A stretch of DNA of 64,000 bases from Gammaproteobacteria bacterium (GCA_041395725.1 JAWKZW010000001.1:1364001-1428000), one strand, 5' to 3'. Numbered from the stretch's first letter, positions 9,135 to 17,679 are shown. A program made the numbers and translations. Notes: generated from the sequence alone by a model not told the origin.

Positions 9135-9397
9135 CGCTCATTAGCCCTATGTGTCAGGGTAGTTGTCGTCTTTTTTGCTGATTATACATACATAGGACGG
9201 CAAGGAAATCTTATTGGCATATTTCGGTGAACTCAGGGAAGTCATTTTGGATAAATTGTTCCATATGGAAAAATACGCGGGTGTCCTATTTATGTCTGTT
9301 GGCAATGACAAAAATGTTCCGAATTAAATTGTCTTCTTGAGATCGTCTAGTTAGTTCAAGCGCAGCTGCGGGTCTTGGCGGCGGATATCTACCGTGT
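9135..9397. other. Gap with one repeat
   Basis: No gene is seen. It holds the 17-bp repeat copy at 9281-9297 and probably the promoter of the 8502-9134 gene. Confidence 0.4.
9281..9297. repeat. 17-bp direct repeat, copy 2
   Basis: GTGTCCTATTTATGTCT differs at one position from the copy at 8485-8501, 796 bp away. Confidence 0.7.
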
Positions 9398-9655
9398 TCA
9401 CATGTACGGATTGTAAAATTTCCACTCGCCATCTGAATACAATATAGTGAGTTCGAGTGACTCCGGTCTCATTGAGCTTGAAACACCAGTTCTGATTCTC
9501 GTTGCAAACGCTACGATTGTTTCTTCTGGGATAGAGCTATCAATTACTTCGACGTCTTCAGCTTTAGCCACGTTTAACAAATCGACTCTTCTAAACGTTC
9601 CTTCGATACTAGTAACTTGAGAATCAATAAAATCTTCTAAGACTGCTTGTGGCAT
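9398..9655 (-). CDS. Short orphan protein, possibly 5'-truncated
   Basis: The 85-residue product contains ETIVAFATRIRTG and ELTILYSDGEWKFYNPYM. The ending, with a tryptophan in a final beta strand, is typical of small SnoaL/NTF2-like or nuclear-transport-fold domains, but those are longer. No Shine-Dalgarno sequence precedes the ATG, and an in-frame stop occurs seven codons upstream. The left end of the Y1-transposase element begins only 30 bp upstream. The gene may therefore be the 3' part of one cut by that insertion. Confidence 0.45.
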   Translation of the reverse strand: MPQAVLEDFIDSQVTSIEGTFRRVDLLNVAKAEDVEVIDSSIPEETIVAFATRIRTGVSSSMRPESLELTILYSDGEWKFYNPYM

Positions 9656-9685
9656 AGATTCTATTTTTGCGAGTTAAGGAATTAG

Positions 9686-10784
9686 GGGACACTAATAACT
9701 CTATAACTTAGCTGAATATTTCAGACCAATTATTCTCTTTGTCGCTCTCTCTGCCTTTTGATATCCATTTGGATACTGCAGGTTGACTGATTCTAAGTCG
9801 ATCAGCAAGTTCTCTGGACTTCAGCCCCAACTTTTCTACTCCCAAATAGCAAATTATTGCCTTCGCCTCGGATACGGAACCATTACGAGAGCGTGCTAAT
9901 AGTTCTGCCTGCCTGACACAACTTCGTCTACATACATGGGCAATCAGCTTTTCCAGGTTCCACCCATCCCTGGCTAATCTCGATTTCAGTTCGATCTCAA
10001 TTTCGTCAGCTTCTAGCACCTGTTCAACAAAGCTGGATTCCCCAAGTATCCGCTCATCGCCTATACATAGGAGGTGTTCTTTCCGATATCGACAAATTGA
10101 CTCCCAGCCACCATAGCTTCTAACCAGCCCGCCTCCTGAAAGGTTTTTTGTAGCCGAATCCAAGATTCCAGCTTCCATAAAGTCGACATACCTTTGTTGA
10201 GCTTTGTGTCGGCTTCTCCCGAAAAGAAGCAATACCTCTTCAATCAGATGCCATTCCTGTCCATGTCTACCGAGAATTCCGGCGTGCCCAGTCCATGGAT
10301 ACTGGCTAAGATCTGAAAGGTTCTCGACAACTTTTGCCCGTATAGGGTTGAGATGGATATATCGAATCAACTCTAATAAATAACTGTTTTCGTCACATAG
10401 TATAGATTTGAATCGATTTTGAAATACATAACCGCTTCGACGATGGCGGCGATTGTAGTTTCCAGCAAACCCTCCAAGAACCGGTGCCATCAGTTTTCCT
10501 AGTGGTTGGATACCTGCTCGAATCAGGAAGTGATAGTGGTTGGACATCAAAGCCCAGGCCAGGCATTGGGCATCGTTTCGCCGAAGGTTGTGTCCGAAAC
10601 GAGAAAGAAAGTCCCTTTTGTCTACGGGGGTCCTCAAATATATACCGTTACTCCAATCCACGCCCAATGACGTGATAGCAACCCCCAAGTATATTAAGTC
10701 GGCCTCTCCTTGGCATACGAGAAGCTTAGTCGAGAAATTGAACAGTTTCCAAATTCAGTCAAGTTATAAAGTTATTAGTGTCCC
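9686..10784. mobile_element. Y1-transposase element with 24-bp inverted ends
   Basis: The element consists of a REP-associated transposase relic flanked by inverted copies of a 24-bp sequence: 9686-9709 and 10761-10784, identical at 23 of 24 positions in inverted orientation. Each begins GGGACACTAATAACT on its own strand. The inner edge of the left copy covers part of the transposase stop codon. Classical IS200 elements lack such terminal inverted repeats. RAYT genes, in contrast, are often flanked by inverted REP-type units, so this is a RAYT-REP unit. Confidence 0.75.
9708..10716 (-). pseudogene. REP-associated tyrosine transposase (RAYT), N-terminus broken
   Basis: The gene encodes a Y1 transposase of the RAYT type. 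It has the HUH motif MSNHYHFLI, the catalytic tyrosine helix (FAGNYNRRHRRSGYVFQNRF), the IRYIHLNPIRA motif and a DnaA-like helix-turn-helix at the C-terminus (ADRLRISQPAVSKWIS). The natural start appears to be the ATG at 10716, which gives MPRRGRLNILGGCYHVIGRG, the family's usual N-terminal beta strand. That frame hits TAA at 10650-10648 (after GLE) and then needs a one-base shift in a run of five C (10630-10626) to join the main frame. The intact frame from 10688 lacks the first strand, so the protein is probably inactive. Confidence 0.85.
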
Positions 10785-10842
10785 GTATTAATTAGTGTCC
10801 CGTATTAAGCTTGGTCGTTAAGTTATAAGTACCCCGTATTAA
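10771..10842. repeat. Tandem GTGTCCCGTATTA units at the right end
   Basis: Three head-to-tail units end in CCCGTATTA: 10771-10790, 10791-10807 and a diverged one at 10821-10842 (AGTACCCCGTATTA). They extend the right end of the Y1 element towards comM, whose stop is only 5 bp away. Confidence 0.75.
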
Positions 10843-10846
10843 AAAA

Positions 10847-12370
10847 TCACCGATAGGACAACGCTTCCAGTAAATGCTGTGCATCAATGGTATCGCTGTT
10901 CTCACAGTCGGCGATGGTGCGGGCCAGTTTCAGGACGCGGTGGTAGCCGCGGGCGGAAAGACGCAGTTTGTCCATGGCCTCGCGCAGCAGGCGTTTGCCC
11001 GACTTGTCCAGGCGGCAGTCCCGTTCCAGTCGCGGGCCGGACAGCGTGGCATTGAGCCGCCCGGCCCGCTGCAGCTGGCGGGCGCGGCAGTCCACCACGG
11101 CCTGTTGAATGCTGGCCGAGTCGGGACCGGGTGCCGGGTCGCCCATTAACTCGATAGCGGACAGGCGTGGCACGTTCACCACCAGGTCGATGCGATCCAG
11201 CAGCGGCCCGGAGATCTTGCTCTGGTAGGCATCGATGCGTGGCTGGGTGCAACGACAACGGCCCGAGGGGTCGCCATGATAACCGCACGGGCAGGGATTC
11301 ATCGCGGCTACCAGCTGAAAGCTGGCCGGGTAGCGTATCCTGTGGCTGGCCCGGGAAACTGTTATGGCTCTTGCCTCAAGAGGTTCCCGCAATACTTCCA
11401 GCGCCCGGCCGGTAAACTCCGGCAGTTCGTCCAGGAACAGGACGCCGTGATGAGCCAGGCTGACTTCTCCCGGCAGCGCTCTTGCGCCTCCGCCGACAAG
11501 GCTGGCGGGCGAAGCACTGTGGTGTGGGGTCCGGAACGGCGGCAGATAGAACTCCGGAAGCTTGAGTGGCTGGTTGGCGACTGATCGCAGCGCGGCCACC
11601 TGCAGGGCGGCCTCCTCACCAAGGCGAGGGAGAATGCCTGGCAGTGCACTGGCGAGCAGTGTCTTGCCGGTGCCGGGCGGGCCTTTGAGCAACAGATTGT
11701 GCCCACCGGCCGCTGCCAGTTGCAGTGCTCGCTTGGGCCGGCGCTGACCGCGGATACTCGCCAGATCACAGGGGTTCTCAGTCCCCATCTGCTCGGCGAA
11801 GTCCGGAGGCGGCACGCAGACTGGCAACGATTGCCCCTCGCTCAGCAGGCGAAGAATATCGTTGATTACATTGGCATAGCCTGCTCGACAGCCTCGCACC
11901 AGGCCGGCCTCGCTCTGATTGGCAGCGGGAACCACCAGTTGCCTGCCGCTGTCCCGGGCCTGGATAGCGGATGCCAGCACTCCCTCCACGCCCCGTAGTT
12001 CACCGCCAAGCGCCAGTTCGCCCAGAAATTCGTACTGGCCCAGCCGGTCGTCGGGCAACTGCCCGGAAGCGGCCAGGATACTGAGGGCAATGGCGAGATC
12101 ATAGCGCCCACCTACCTTGGGCAGTTCGGCCGGGGCCAGATTGACAGTGATCCGCCGGGCCGGGAATTCCAGGTTGACATTGAGGATGGCACTGCGGACT
12201 CTTTCCCGGCTTTCCCGCACCGCGGTTTCCGGCAGGCCGACCACAGCCAGTCCGGGCAGTCCATTGGAGATATGGGTTTCCACCGTAACCAGCGGGGCTT
12301 CCACGCCCACCAGTGCGCGGGAATAAACTCTTCCCAGAGACAATGTCGACCCTCCCCGATCAGCTTGCAT
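10847..12370 (-). CDS. comM: YifB/ComM family AAA ATPase (Mg-chelatase-like)
   Basis: The product has an N-terminal ChlI/Lon-S5-like domain (YSRALVGVEAPLVTVE, GLPETAVRES). The AAA core carries Walker A GPPGTGKT and Walker B GVLFLDELPEF, a cysteine cluster CPCGYHGDPSGRCRC, and the C-terminal YifB domain (SARGYHRVLKLARTIADC). ComM is a hexameric helicase that drives branch migration of incoming DNA during natural transformation. I place the start at the ATG at 12370, which has GGAGAGG eight bases upstream; a GTG at 12415 would add 15 residues that look unlike the family. It is full length at about 507 residues. The repeat array of the mobile island abuts its stop codon. Confidence 0.93.
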   Translation of the reverse strand: MQADRGGSTLSLGRVYSRALVGVEAPLVTVETHISNGLPGLAVVGLPETAVRESRERVRSAILNVNLEFPARRITVNLAPAELPKVGGRYDLAIALSILAASGQLPDDRLGQYEFLGELALGGELRGVEGVLASAIQARDSGRQLVVPAANQSEAGLVRGCRAGYANVINDILRLLSEGQSLPVCVPPPDFAEQMGTENPCDLASIRGQRRPKRALQLAAAGGHNLLLKGPPGTGKTLLASALPGILPRLGEEAALQVAALRSVANQPLKLPEFYLPPFRTPHHSASPASLVGGGARALPGEVSLAHHGVLFLDELPEFTGRALEVLREPLEARAITVSRASHRIRYPASFQLVAAMNPCPCGYHGDPSGRCRCTQPRIDAYQSKISGPLLDRIDLVVNVPRLSAIELMGDPAPGPDSASIQQAVVDCRARQLQRAGRLNATLSGPRLERDCRLDKSGKRLLREAMDKLRLSARGYHRVLKLARTIADCENSDTIDAQHLLEALSYR

Positions 12371-12485
12371 GGCCCGCGCCTCTCCGGCACCCGGATAGGA
12401 AGATGCCGCGGTCACACCATAGGGATAGCCTGAAAGTTCTGATAAATCCAGATTTTAGTCGATAGCACTATTTTTAGCAGGCAAC

Positions 12486-12515
12486 AAAAAAGGCTGTCCG
12501 AGGACAGCCTTTTTT
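12486..12515 (-). terminator. Rho-independent terminator of the cytochrome gene
   Basis: The stem GGCTGTC/GACAGCC (12492-12498 and 12503-12509) with loop CGAG is flanked by an A-run on one side and a T-run on the other, so it could work on both strands. It lies 23 bp past the stop of the minus-strand cytochrome gene. Confidence 0.9.
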
Positions 12516-12538
12516 AGCAAAGAGCCAGTGTCTAAAAC

Positions 12539-12907
12539 TTACTGACCCTGGGCTGTCGCTACCATATAATCCACGATGGCTCGCAGATCTTCATTGCTGC
12601 AGTTGAAGCACAGGCCTTTGGCAGGCATGGCGTTGACGCCATTGATCACGTTGTTCATGACCGCATCCATGCCTTTTTCCAGTCGGGCAGGCCAATCTTC
12701 TGCCTTGTTGGGGTTAGGGGCACCGCCGGCGCCAGAGTTGTGGCAGGCAAAGCAGGATGCCATGTATGTCTGCTGTGCGTTGAAGCCGTCAGTCAACTGG
12801 GCCAGCTGCAGAGGCGCAGCCTGGTTGTTGTCGGCGAACAGGGAACCGCTGAACACGACCGCGAAGATCGCCAGCCCAGTTTTCATTACTTTGGTTAAAT
12901 CAGTCAC
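12539..12907 (-). CDS. c5-type monohaem cytochrome, periplasmic
   Basis: The 122-residue product has a signal peptide (ending near SLFAD), one haem site CFACH near residue 52 and a distal methionine in NAMPAKG. A second cysteine pair CFNC is the extra disulphide characteristic of cytochromes c5. It would carry electrons in the periplasm to a terminal oxidase or reductase. The start is GTG at 12907, supported by AAGGAG seven bases upstream. It lies about 190 bp downstream of a second, longer c5-type gene on the same strand, so the two may be co-transcribed. Confidence 0.9.
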   Translation of the reverse strand: MTDLTKVMKTGLAIFAVVFSGSLFADNNQAAPLQLAQLTDGFNAQQTYMASCFACHNSGAGGAPNPNKAEDWPARLEKGMDAVMNNVINGVNAMPAKGLCFNCSNEDLRAIVDYMVATAQGQ

Positions 12908-12970
12908 TTTTTTGCTCCTTAAGGTTTACGGTATTACTCACTATCACTTCCGAGGGCTGCTTGCCCCTCT

Positions 12971-13015
12971 CTTTCTAATCTCTGGCTTTCTGATCTCTGG
13001 CTTTCTAATCTCTGG
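12971..13015. repeat. Three tandem copies of a 15-bp unit
   Basis: CTTTCTAATCTCTGG occurs three times head to tail (the middle copy has G for A at position 8) in the spacer between the two cytochrome genes. On the minus strand, which is transcribed, it is purine-rich. Confidence 0.9.
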
Positions 13016-13101
13016 CTTTTCAGTCCGAGGCCTCAAAACCTGGCCCTGGAATTTATAGCGATCAAATATCTTGCAATCTGACTCGCTCGGTAAGGTTCAG
13101 C

Positions 13102-13635
13102 TTACTGACCACCTTCAGCCATGTAAGTAATCAATGCTTCAATATGCTCATCCGTGCAGTCCATGCACAGACCCCTCGCAGGCATGGCACCGATGCCATT
13201 AATCGCATTGGCCATTACGGTTTCAATGCCCTTGGCCATACGCTCGCCCCAGGCATCCGCGTCGCCCAATACCGGGGCTCCGGCGGCACCCGTGCCGTGA
13301 CAGGCAAAGCAGCGCATCTGGTAAGTTCCAGCCACATCAAAATCGTCAGCAACCGCCGGGGCTGCTGCAGGCTCAGGCATTGCGATTGGAGCCGGCTGTG
13401 CAGCAGCTACAGGGGCTGGTGGTGCGGTTGGTGCCGCTGCCGGTGCACCCGGAGCTTCACTGCAGGGTTCACCAGCCAGGCAAACCTCACCCACAGGGGC
13501 CAGATTGCCGGCAATTCTATTAGTGTCGGACTGAGCCCACGCCAATGTCGCGGAGTAGCCGGATAACACAACCAGGACCATTACTCTTGCGATCTGTGTA
13601 AGAGACTTGTTTTGCTTGAAAAACAATTTGTTCAC
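13102..13635 (-). CDS. c5-type cytochrome with Pro-Ala linker
   Basis: The 177-residue product has a signal peptide (ending near LAWAQ), a short segment with CLAGEPC and a Pro-Ala-rich linker (about residues 63-95). A c-type domain follows with haem site CFACH, methionine in GAMPARG and the extra pair CMDC, as in cytochromes c5. The flexible linker suggests the domain is tethered or reaches between complexes. The start is GTG at 13635. Its haem domain is closely related to that of the neighbouring 122-residue cytochrome (AMPA-GLC pattern), suggesting a duplication. Confidence 0.88.
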   Translation of the reverse strand: MNKLFFKQNKSLTQIARVMVLVVLSGYSATLAWAQSDTNRIAGNLAPVGEVCLAGEPCSEAPGAPAAAPTAPPAPVAAAQPAPIAMPEPAAAPAVADDFDVAGTYQMRCFACHGTGAAGAPVLGDADAWGERMAKGIETVMANAINGIGAMPARGLCMDCTDEHIEALITYMAEGGQ

Positions 13636-13994
13636 CTTTTCTATGCCTTTTTCAGGTTTTCTGCTTTAACTGTCTTTATAAATTTCTTTCTTTATAAAGT
13701 TAAGATACTGAACGCCGGCTTAACTGCCGGGTTGTTTGGGGCGTTAAATCCTACTGGCGGCTGAATGTGAACGCTACAATTTTTCACCGGACATGCCAGT
13801 CACAAACCCGGCGGCGATTATACCCTGTAATGCCATCTTCTTAAACAAGCTAAACGTATTTGAAGCCTGGTTGGCTGTTTAGTGAATACGGGCCAAAGAC
13901 CCCGCCGTTGCTGGCCTCTGCCTCCATATCACGTTCCCTGGGCTCTCACATCACAGCGCAGAAAAAGACAAGCTATTGTCGGACTTTTACGCTT
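13636..13994. other. Intergenic stretch between cytochrome and rfbB
   Basis: No gene is supported. Two copies of the palindrome TTTATAAA (13675-13682 and 13691-13698) lie upstream of the cytochrome start and could be part of its control region. No strong terminator for the rhamnose operon was found. Confidence 0.4.
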
Positions 13995-15071
13995 CTAGCG
14001 GCGATAGCTCCCGTCAAGAATTGCCTGCCACCAGGGTTGATTGTCCAGGTACCATTGCACGGTCTTGCTCATCCCCGAGTCGAAATCCTCCCGGGGCTGG
14101 TAACCCAGTTCGGAAGTTATCTTGCCGGCATCAATCGCATACCGTGTGTCATGGCCGGCCCGATCCTTGACGAAGGTGATAAGACTCTCTGCCGGGGTAC
14201 CCCCGGCGCAGGGGCTCTCGGGAAAGCGACGGCCCAGTGCCGGGTCCCGGGTAAAGCAGTCATCGACAATTTTACAAAGCAGGCGCACCGTATCGATATT
14301 GGCCCATTCGTTATTGCCGCCGATGTTGTAACACTCACCGACTCTGCCCTTGTTGACGATCAGATCGATACCACGGCTGTGGTCATCCACGTAGAGCCAG
14401 TCCCGGATCTGTTGACCGTCGCCGTAGATTGGCAGTGGCTTGCCCTGCAGGATATTGAGCAGGCAGAGAGGTATCAGCTTCTCAGGAAAATGCAGCGGTC
14501 CATAGTTGTTTGAACAGTTGCTGGTGGTTACCCGCAGACCAAAGGTATGGTGATAGGCGCGTACCAAATGATCAGAGGCTGCCTTACTGGCGGCATAGGG
14601 TGAATTCGGAGCGTAGGTGGTGAGTTCGGTGAAGGCCGGATCTTCAGGGCCAAGTGTCCCATACACTTCGTCGGTGGAAACATGATGGAACAAATGCTGC
14701 CCGGTGCCCTGCTCGTCCAGCCAATATTGCTTCGCTGCCTTGAGTAAGCTATGAGTGCCCACCACATTGGTTTCGATAAAAGCGTCGGGACCGGTGATTG
14801 AGCGGTCCACATGGCTTTCGGCGGCAAAATGGACCAGCGTGTCAACCTGCCTGTCGCGCAACAGTTTCAATACAAGATCGAAATCACAGATATTGCCTCT
14901 TTCGAAGTGGAAGTTTTCACTTTCCATAAGAGGGGCCAAGTTGCTTAGATTGCCTGCGTAGGTCAGGGCATCCAGCACAACAACCCGATCCTGAGGGTAG
15001 TTGGTCATCCAGTATTTGACGAAGTTGGCACCGATGAATCCGGCGGCGCCTGTTACGAGCAAGGTTCTCAT
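13995..15071 (-). CDS. rfbB: dTDP-glucose 4,6-dehydratase
   Basis: This is the second enzyme of dTDP-L-rhamnose synthesis, converting dTDP-glucose to the 4-keto-6-deoxy sugar with bound NAD. The N-terminal nucleotide fold is VTGAAGFIGANF, the active-site region has STDEVYG, and the YxxxK pair is YAASKAASDH. NNYGPLHFPEKLIP is the family signature. Length (about 358) is normal. I prefer the ATG at 15071, giving MRTLLVTG; a GTG at 15077 adds two residues. A purine-rich simple repeat lies directly upstream on the coding strand. It is the last gene of the rhamnose operon. Confidence 0.95.
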   Translation of the reverse strand: MRTLLVTGAAGFIGANFVKYWMTNYPQDRVVVLDALTYAGNLSNLAPLMESENFHFERGNICDFDLVLKLLRDRQVDTLVHFAAESHVDRSITGPDAFIETNVVGTHSLLKAAKQYWLDEQGTGQHLFHHVSTDEVYGTLGPEDPAFTELTTYAPNSPYAASKAASDHLVRAYHHTFGLRVTTSNCSNNYGPLHFPEKLIPLCLLNILQGKPLPIYGDGQQIRDWLYVDDHSRGIDLIVNKGRVGECYNIGGNNEWANIDTVRLLCKIVDDCFTRDPALGRRFPESPCAGGTPAESLITFVKDRAGHDTRYAIDAGKITSELGYQPREDFDSGMSKTVQWYLDNQPWWQAILDGSYRR

Positions 15072-15077
15072 TGTCAC

Positions 15078-15118
15078 TTTTCTCTTTTCTCTTTTCTCGG
15101 TTCTCGTTTCTCGTTTTC
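15078..15118 (-). repeat. Purine-rich simple repeat before rfbB
   Basis: On the coding strand the spacer is built of GAGAAAA/GAGAAAC-type units (for example GAGAAAAGAGAAAAG) ending within 7 bp of the rfbB ATG, overlapping its ribosome-binding position. Such tracts can gain or lose units. Confidence 0.6.
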
Positions 15119-15207
15119 AATTCTTCAAGTAGGCGGTACTCAACCACCTGTAGTCGCAGCCATCACACTGAGAGCACTCACTGCCCAGCAGGGTTCTGGC
15201 TTCTCTT

Positions 15208-16110
15208 TCAACCGCCTTCAGCTGTCTTCAGCTCCTTAATTACATGTCGCAACTCATTGCGCCAATGTATCGCCGGCATGTGGAAGCAGCGGTAGCTCTC
15301 GGTTTTGTCCAATACGCTGAATGCCGGTCGCGCGGCGGGTGTCGGATACTCCGCGGTAGTTATCGGTGTAATTGGAATCGCCCCCTTCAGCAATCCCGCG
15401 GCAAGCGCTTCTTCCTGTATCGCCACGGCGAAATCATACCAGCTTGCCACGCCGGCATCGGACCAATGGAAGATACCGGCAGCTTTTTCGTCTCTGATCA
15501 CCCTGGCCAGCAAGGTCGCCAAAGAATGGGTCGATGTCGGGGTGCCGATCTGATCGGCGACGATACCGAGGCGATCGCGCTGCCCCATAAGCTGCACCAT
15601 GGTAGTCACAAAATTGGGCTGATAGCGTGAGTAAAGCCAGCTGGTTCGAATGATCACGGAACTTGACGGGCAGGCCCTGTTGATTCCCTGCTCACCGGCC
15701 AGCTTCGAGAGACCATAGCTGCCAAGCGGTGCGGTGGGATGGTCCGGCCGGTAGGCCGACGAAGACTGGCCATCGAAGACGAAATCCGTGGAAACATGGA
15801 TCAGGCGGCAGCCATGCCGGGCGGCAAACTCGGCTACCGCGGTGGCGCCCTGCCCGTTAACCCGCATAGCCTGTTCGGCGTCCGCTTCTGCCTTATCCAC
15901 CTGGGTGTAGGCGGCGGCGTTGACGATGACATTCACCCCAAGGGGACCGAGCTTTTCATCCAGTTGACCTGGGGAGCAGATATCCAGTTCTTCTCGAGAA
16001 AAGGGATAAAGCGTATCACCGGCAACCTGCCCATTTTCGGCCCAGTCGGCGATCAAGGTCTGCCCCAACTGCCCGCCGGCCCCCAGTAAGGCAACGCTCA
16101 GCTTTGTCAC
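15208..16110 (-). CDS. rfbD: dTDP-4-dehydrorhamnose reductase
   Basis: This enzyme reduces dTDP-4-keto-L-rhamnose to dTDP-L-rhamnose, the final step. It shows the dinucleotide motif LLGAGGQLGQTL, the STDFVFDG segment and the catalytic YGLSKLAGEQ pair. I place the start at GTG 16110, where it overlaps the rfbC stop in a GTGA junction and has a GGAG upstream. A longer frame would run 27 codons into rfbC and adds residues foreign to the family. Length from this start is 300, as expected. Translational coupling with rfbC is likely. Confidence 0.93.
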   Translation of the reverse strand: MTKLSVALLGAGGQLGQTLIADWAENGQVAGDTLYPFSREELDICSPGQLDEKLGPLGVNVIVNAAAYTQVDKAEADAEQAMRVNGQGATAVAEFAARHGCRLIHVSTDFVFDGQSSSAYRPDHPTAPLGSYGLSKLAGEQGINRACPSSSVIIRTSWLYSRYQPNFVTTMVQLMGQRDRLGIVADQIGTPTSTHSLATLLARVIRDEKAAGIFHWSDAGVASWYDFAVAIQEEALAAGLLKGAIPITPITTAEYPTPAARPAFSVLDKTESYRCFHMPAIHWRNELRHVIKELKTAEGG

Positions 16111-16652
16111 GGAAACAGCTCCGCGGCCTGTAAGGAGGGTGCCTGGGCATCCTTGTCTGACAGAATTGGCTGGTCGCTGGATAGCGGCCATTCGATCCCG
16201 ACCGTTTGATCGTTCCAGATCAGACTGCGATCATCTGCCGGAGAATAATACTCGGTGCATTTATAGACGATCTGGGCAGACTCGCTGGTGACGTAGAATC
16301 CATGCGCAAACCCCGGTGGAACCCAGAGCTGTAAGTGATTTTCCGCCGACAGATGCACACCCACCCAGTTTCCGAAAGTCGGTGAACTCTGCCGCAAATC
16401 AACAGCTACATCGTATATTTCACCTTCTATGGCCCGCACCAGTTTGCCCTGGGGGCGATTCACCTGATAGTGCAATCCCCGCAATATATTGCCCGCGGAT
16501 CTACTCTGATTATCCTGCACAAAACCCCCGTCGATGCCCTGCTCTGCAAACAAGGATTGCCGCCAGGTTTCCATAAAGAAACCCCGGTGGTCACCGTGGA
16601 CCACTGGTTCAATAATCAGCACGTCAGGAATTGCCGTTGCAGTAATTTTCAT
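16107..16652 (-). CDS. rfbC: dTDP-4-dehydrorhamnose 3,5-epimerase
   Basis: The 181-residue product is a cupin-fold epimerase acting on dTDP-4-keto-6-deoxyglucose, the third step of the pathway. Signatures are the DHRGFFMETW segment, FVQDNQSRS, the catalytic histidine in RGLHYQ (residue 61) and WVPPGFAHGF. Length is normal for RmlC. It sits between rfbA upstream and rfbD downstream, overlapping the latter by four bases. Confidence 0.95.
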   Translation of the reverse strand: MKITATAIPDVLIIEPVVHGDHRGFFMETWRQSLFAEQGIDGGFVQDNQSRSAGNILRGLHYQVNRPQGKLVRAIEGEIYDVAVDLRQSSPTFGNWVGVHLSAENHLQLWVPPGFAHGFYVTSESAQIVYKCTEYYSPADDRSLIWNDQTVGIEWPLSSDQPILSDKDAQAPSLQAAELFP

Positions 16653-16706
16653 CGGCGGCTTAGTATCCTTTCTTTTTAACTGGTCGTAAGACAGCCGGAC
16701 TTAACA

Positions 16707-17579
16707 CTAGTGACCTTCCAGTATCTTCAGCAGGTATTGACCATAACCACTCTTTTTCAAGGGTTCCGCGAGGTTTAGCAACTGATCGTCGTCGATAAAC
16801 TTCTGGCGCCAGGCAATCTCTTCCGGACAGGCAATCTTCAAGCCCTGGCGCTCTTCCAGCACGCGAATGAAATTAGCCGCATCCAGCAACGACTGGATTG
16901 TACCGGTATCCAGCCAGGCGGTACCGCGATCGAACAGCTCTACCCGCAGGTTCCGGCGTTGCATGTAAGTCTTGTTCACATCGGTGATCTCCAGTTCACC
17001 CCGTGCCGACGGCTGAATGGATTTGGCTATGGACACTACATCATTGTCATACATGTACAGGCCGGTGACGGCGTAGTTGGACTTGGGATTGGCGGGCTTT
17101 TCCTCGAGATCTACGGCGATGCCATCTTCGTCCAGATCAACAACGCCATAGCGCTCCGGGTCGTTGACATAATAGGCGAATACGCAAGCTCCTGACTCCT
17201 GGTCGACAGCGTTCTTCAGGGTTTCTTCGATACGATTACCATAAAAGATATTGTCGCCCAGAATCAGACATACTCTGCTGTCTCCAATGAACTCCTCACC
17301 GATAAGAAACGCCTGGGCCAAACCTTCCGGCTTCGGCTGCTGTGCATAGCTGATAGACACTCCCCAGTGGCGACCATCACCGAGCAGAGACTGGAACGAT
17401 GCCGCATCCTCAGGAGTAGTAATGACGAGAATTTCCCTGATGCCCGCCTGCATAAGAGTAGACAGGGGGTAGTAGATCATTGGCTTGTCATAGACCGGCA
17501 TGAGCTGCTTGCTCACGGAGATTGTCATGGGGTGGAGCCGAGTTCCGGTTCCACCAGCCAGGATAATGCCTTTTGTCAT
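16707..17579 (-). CDS. rfbA: Glucose-1-phosphate thymidylyltransferase
   Basis: This enzyme makes dTDP-glucose from glucose-1-phosphate and dTTP, the entry step for rhamnose. The nucleotide-binding motif LAGGTGTRLHP opens the protein, followed by KQLMPVYDKPMIYYPL and LGDNIFYG. The ATG at 17579 gives 290 residues, the family's usual length, with AAGGA about ten bases upstream. A longer frame to 17645 has an implausible basic leader. It belongs to the minus-strand operon with rfbC, rfbD and rfbB downstream. Confidence 0.95.
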   Translation of the reverse strand: MTKGIILAGGTGTRLHPMTISVSKQLMPVYDKPMIYYPLSTLMQAGIREILVITTPEDAASFQSLLGDGRHWGVSISYAQQPKPEGLAQAFLIGEEFIGDSRVCLILGDNIFYGNRIEETLKNAVDQESGACVFAYYVNDPERYGVVDLDEDGIAVDLEEKPANPKSNYAVTGLYMYDNDVVSIAKSIQPSARGELEITDVNKTYMQRRNLRVELFDRGTAWLDTGTIQSLLDAANFIRVLEERQGLKIACPEEIAWRQKFIDDDQLLNLAEPLKKSGYGQYLLKILEGH

Positions 17580-17679
17580 GATTCTGGGTTCCTTTTTTCC
17601 TGCAATTGCCTTCCTTTGACGGGTTCGGGCAGGTAGTCGGCACAAGGCCGGATCAATGTGTTGCCATCAACCTGCCAGT

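Noticed and set aside
9281..9297. Target-site duplication of a transposon
   Set aside because: At 17 bp with relatives of the same core elsewhere it is a dispersed repeat, not a simple target duplication.
6983..10842. Integron cassette array
   Set aside because: The repeats lack attC-type inverted core sites and no integrase gene is present; RAYT-linked repeats explain the data better.
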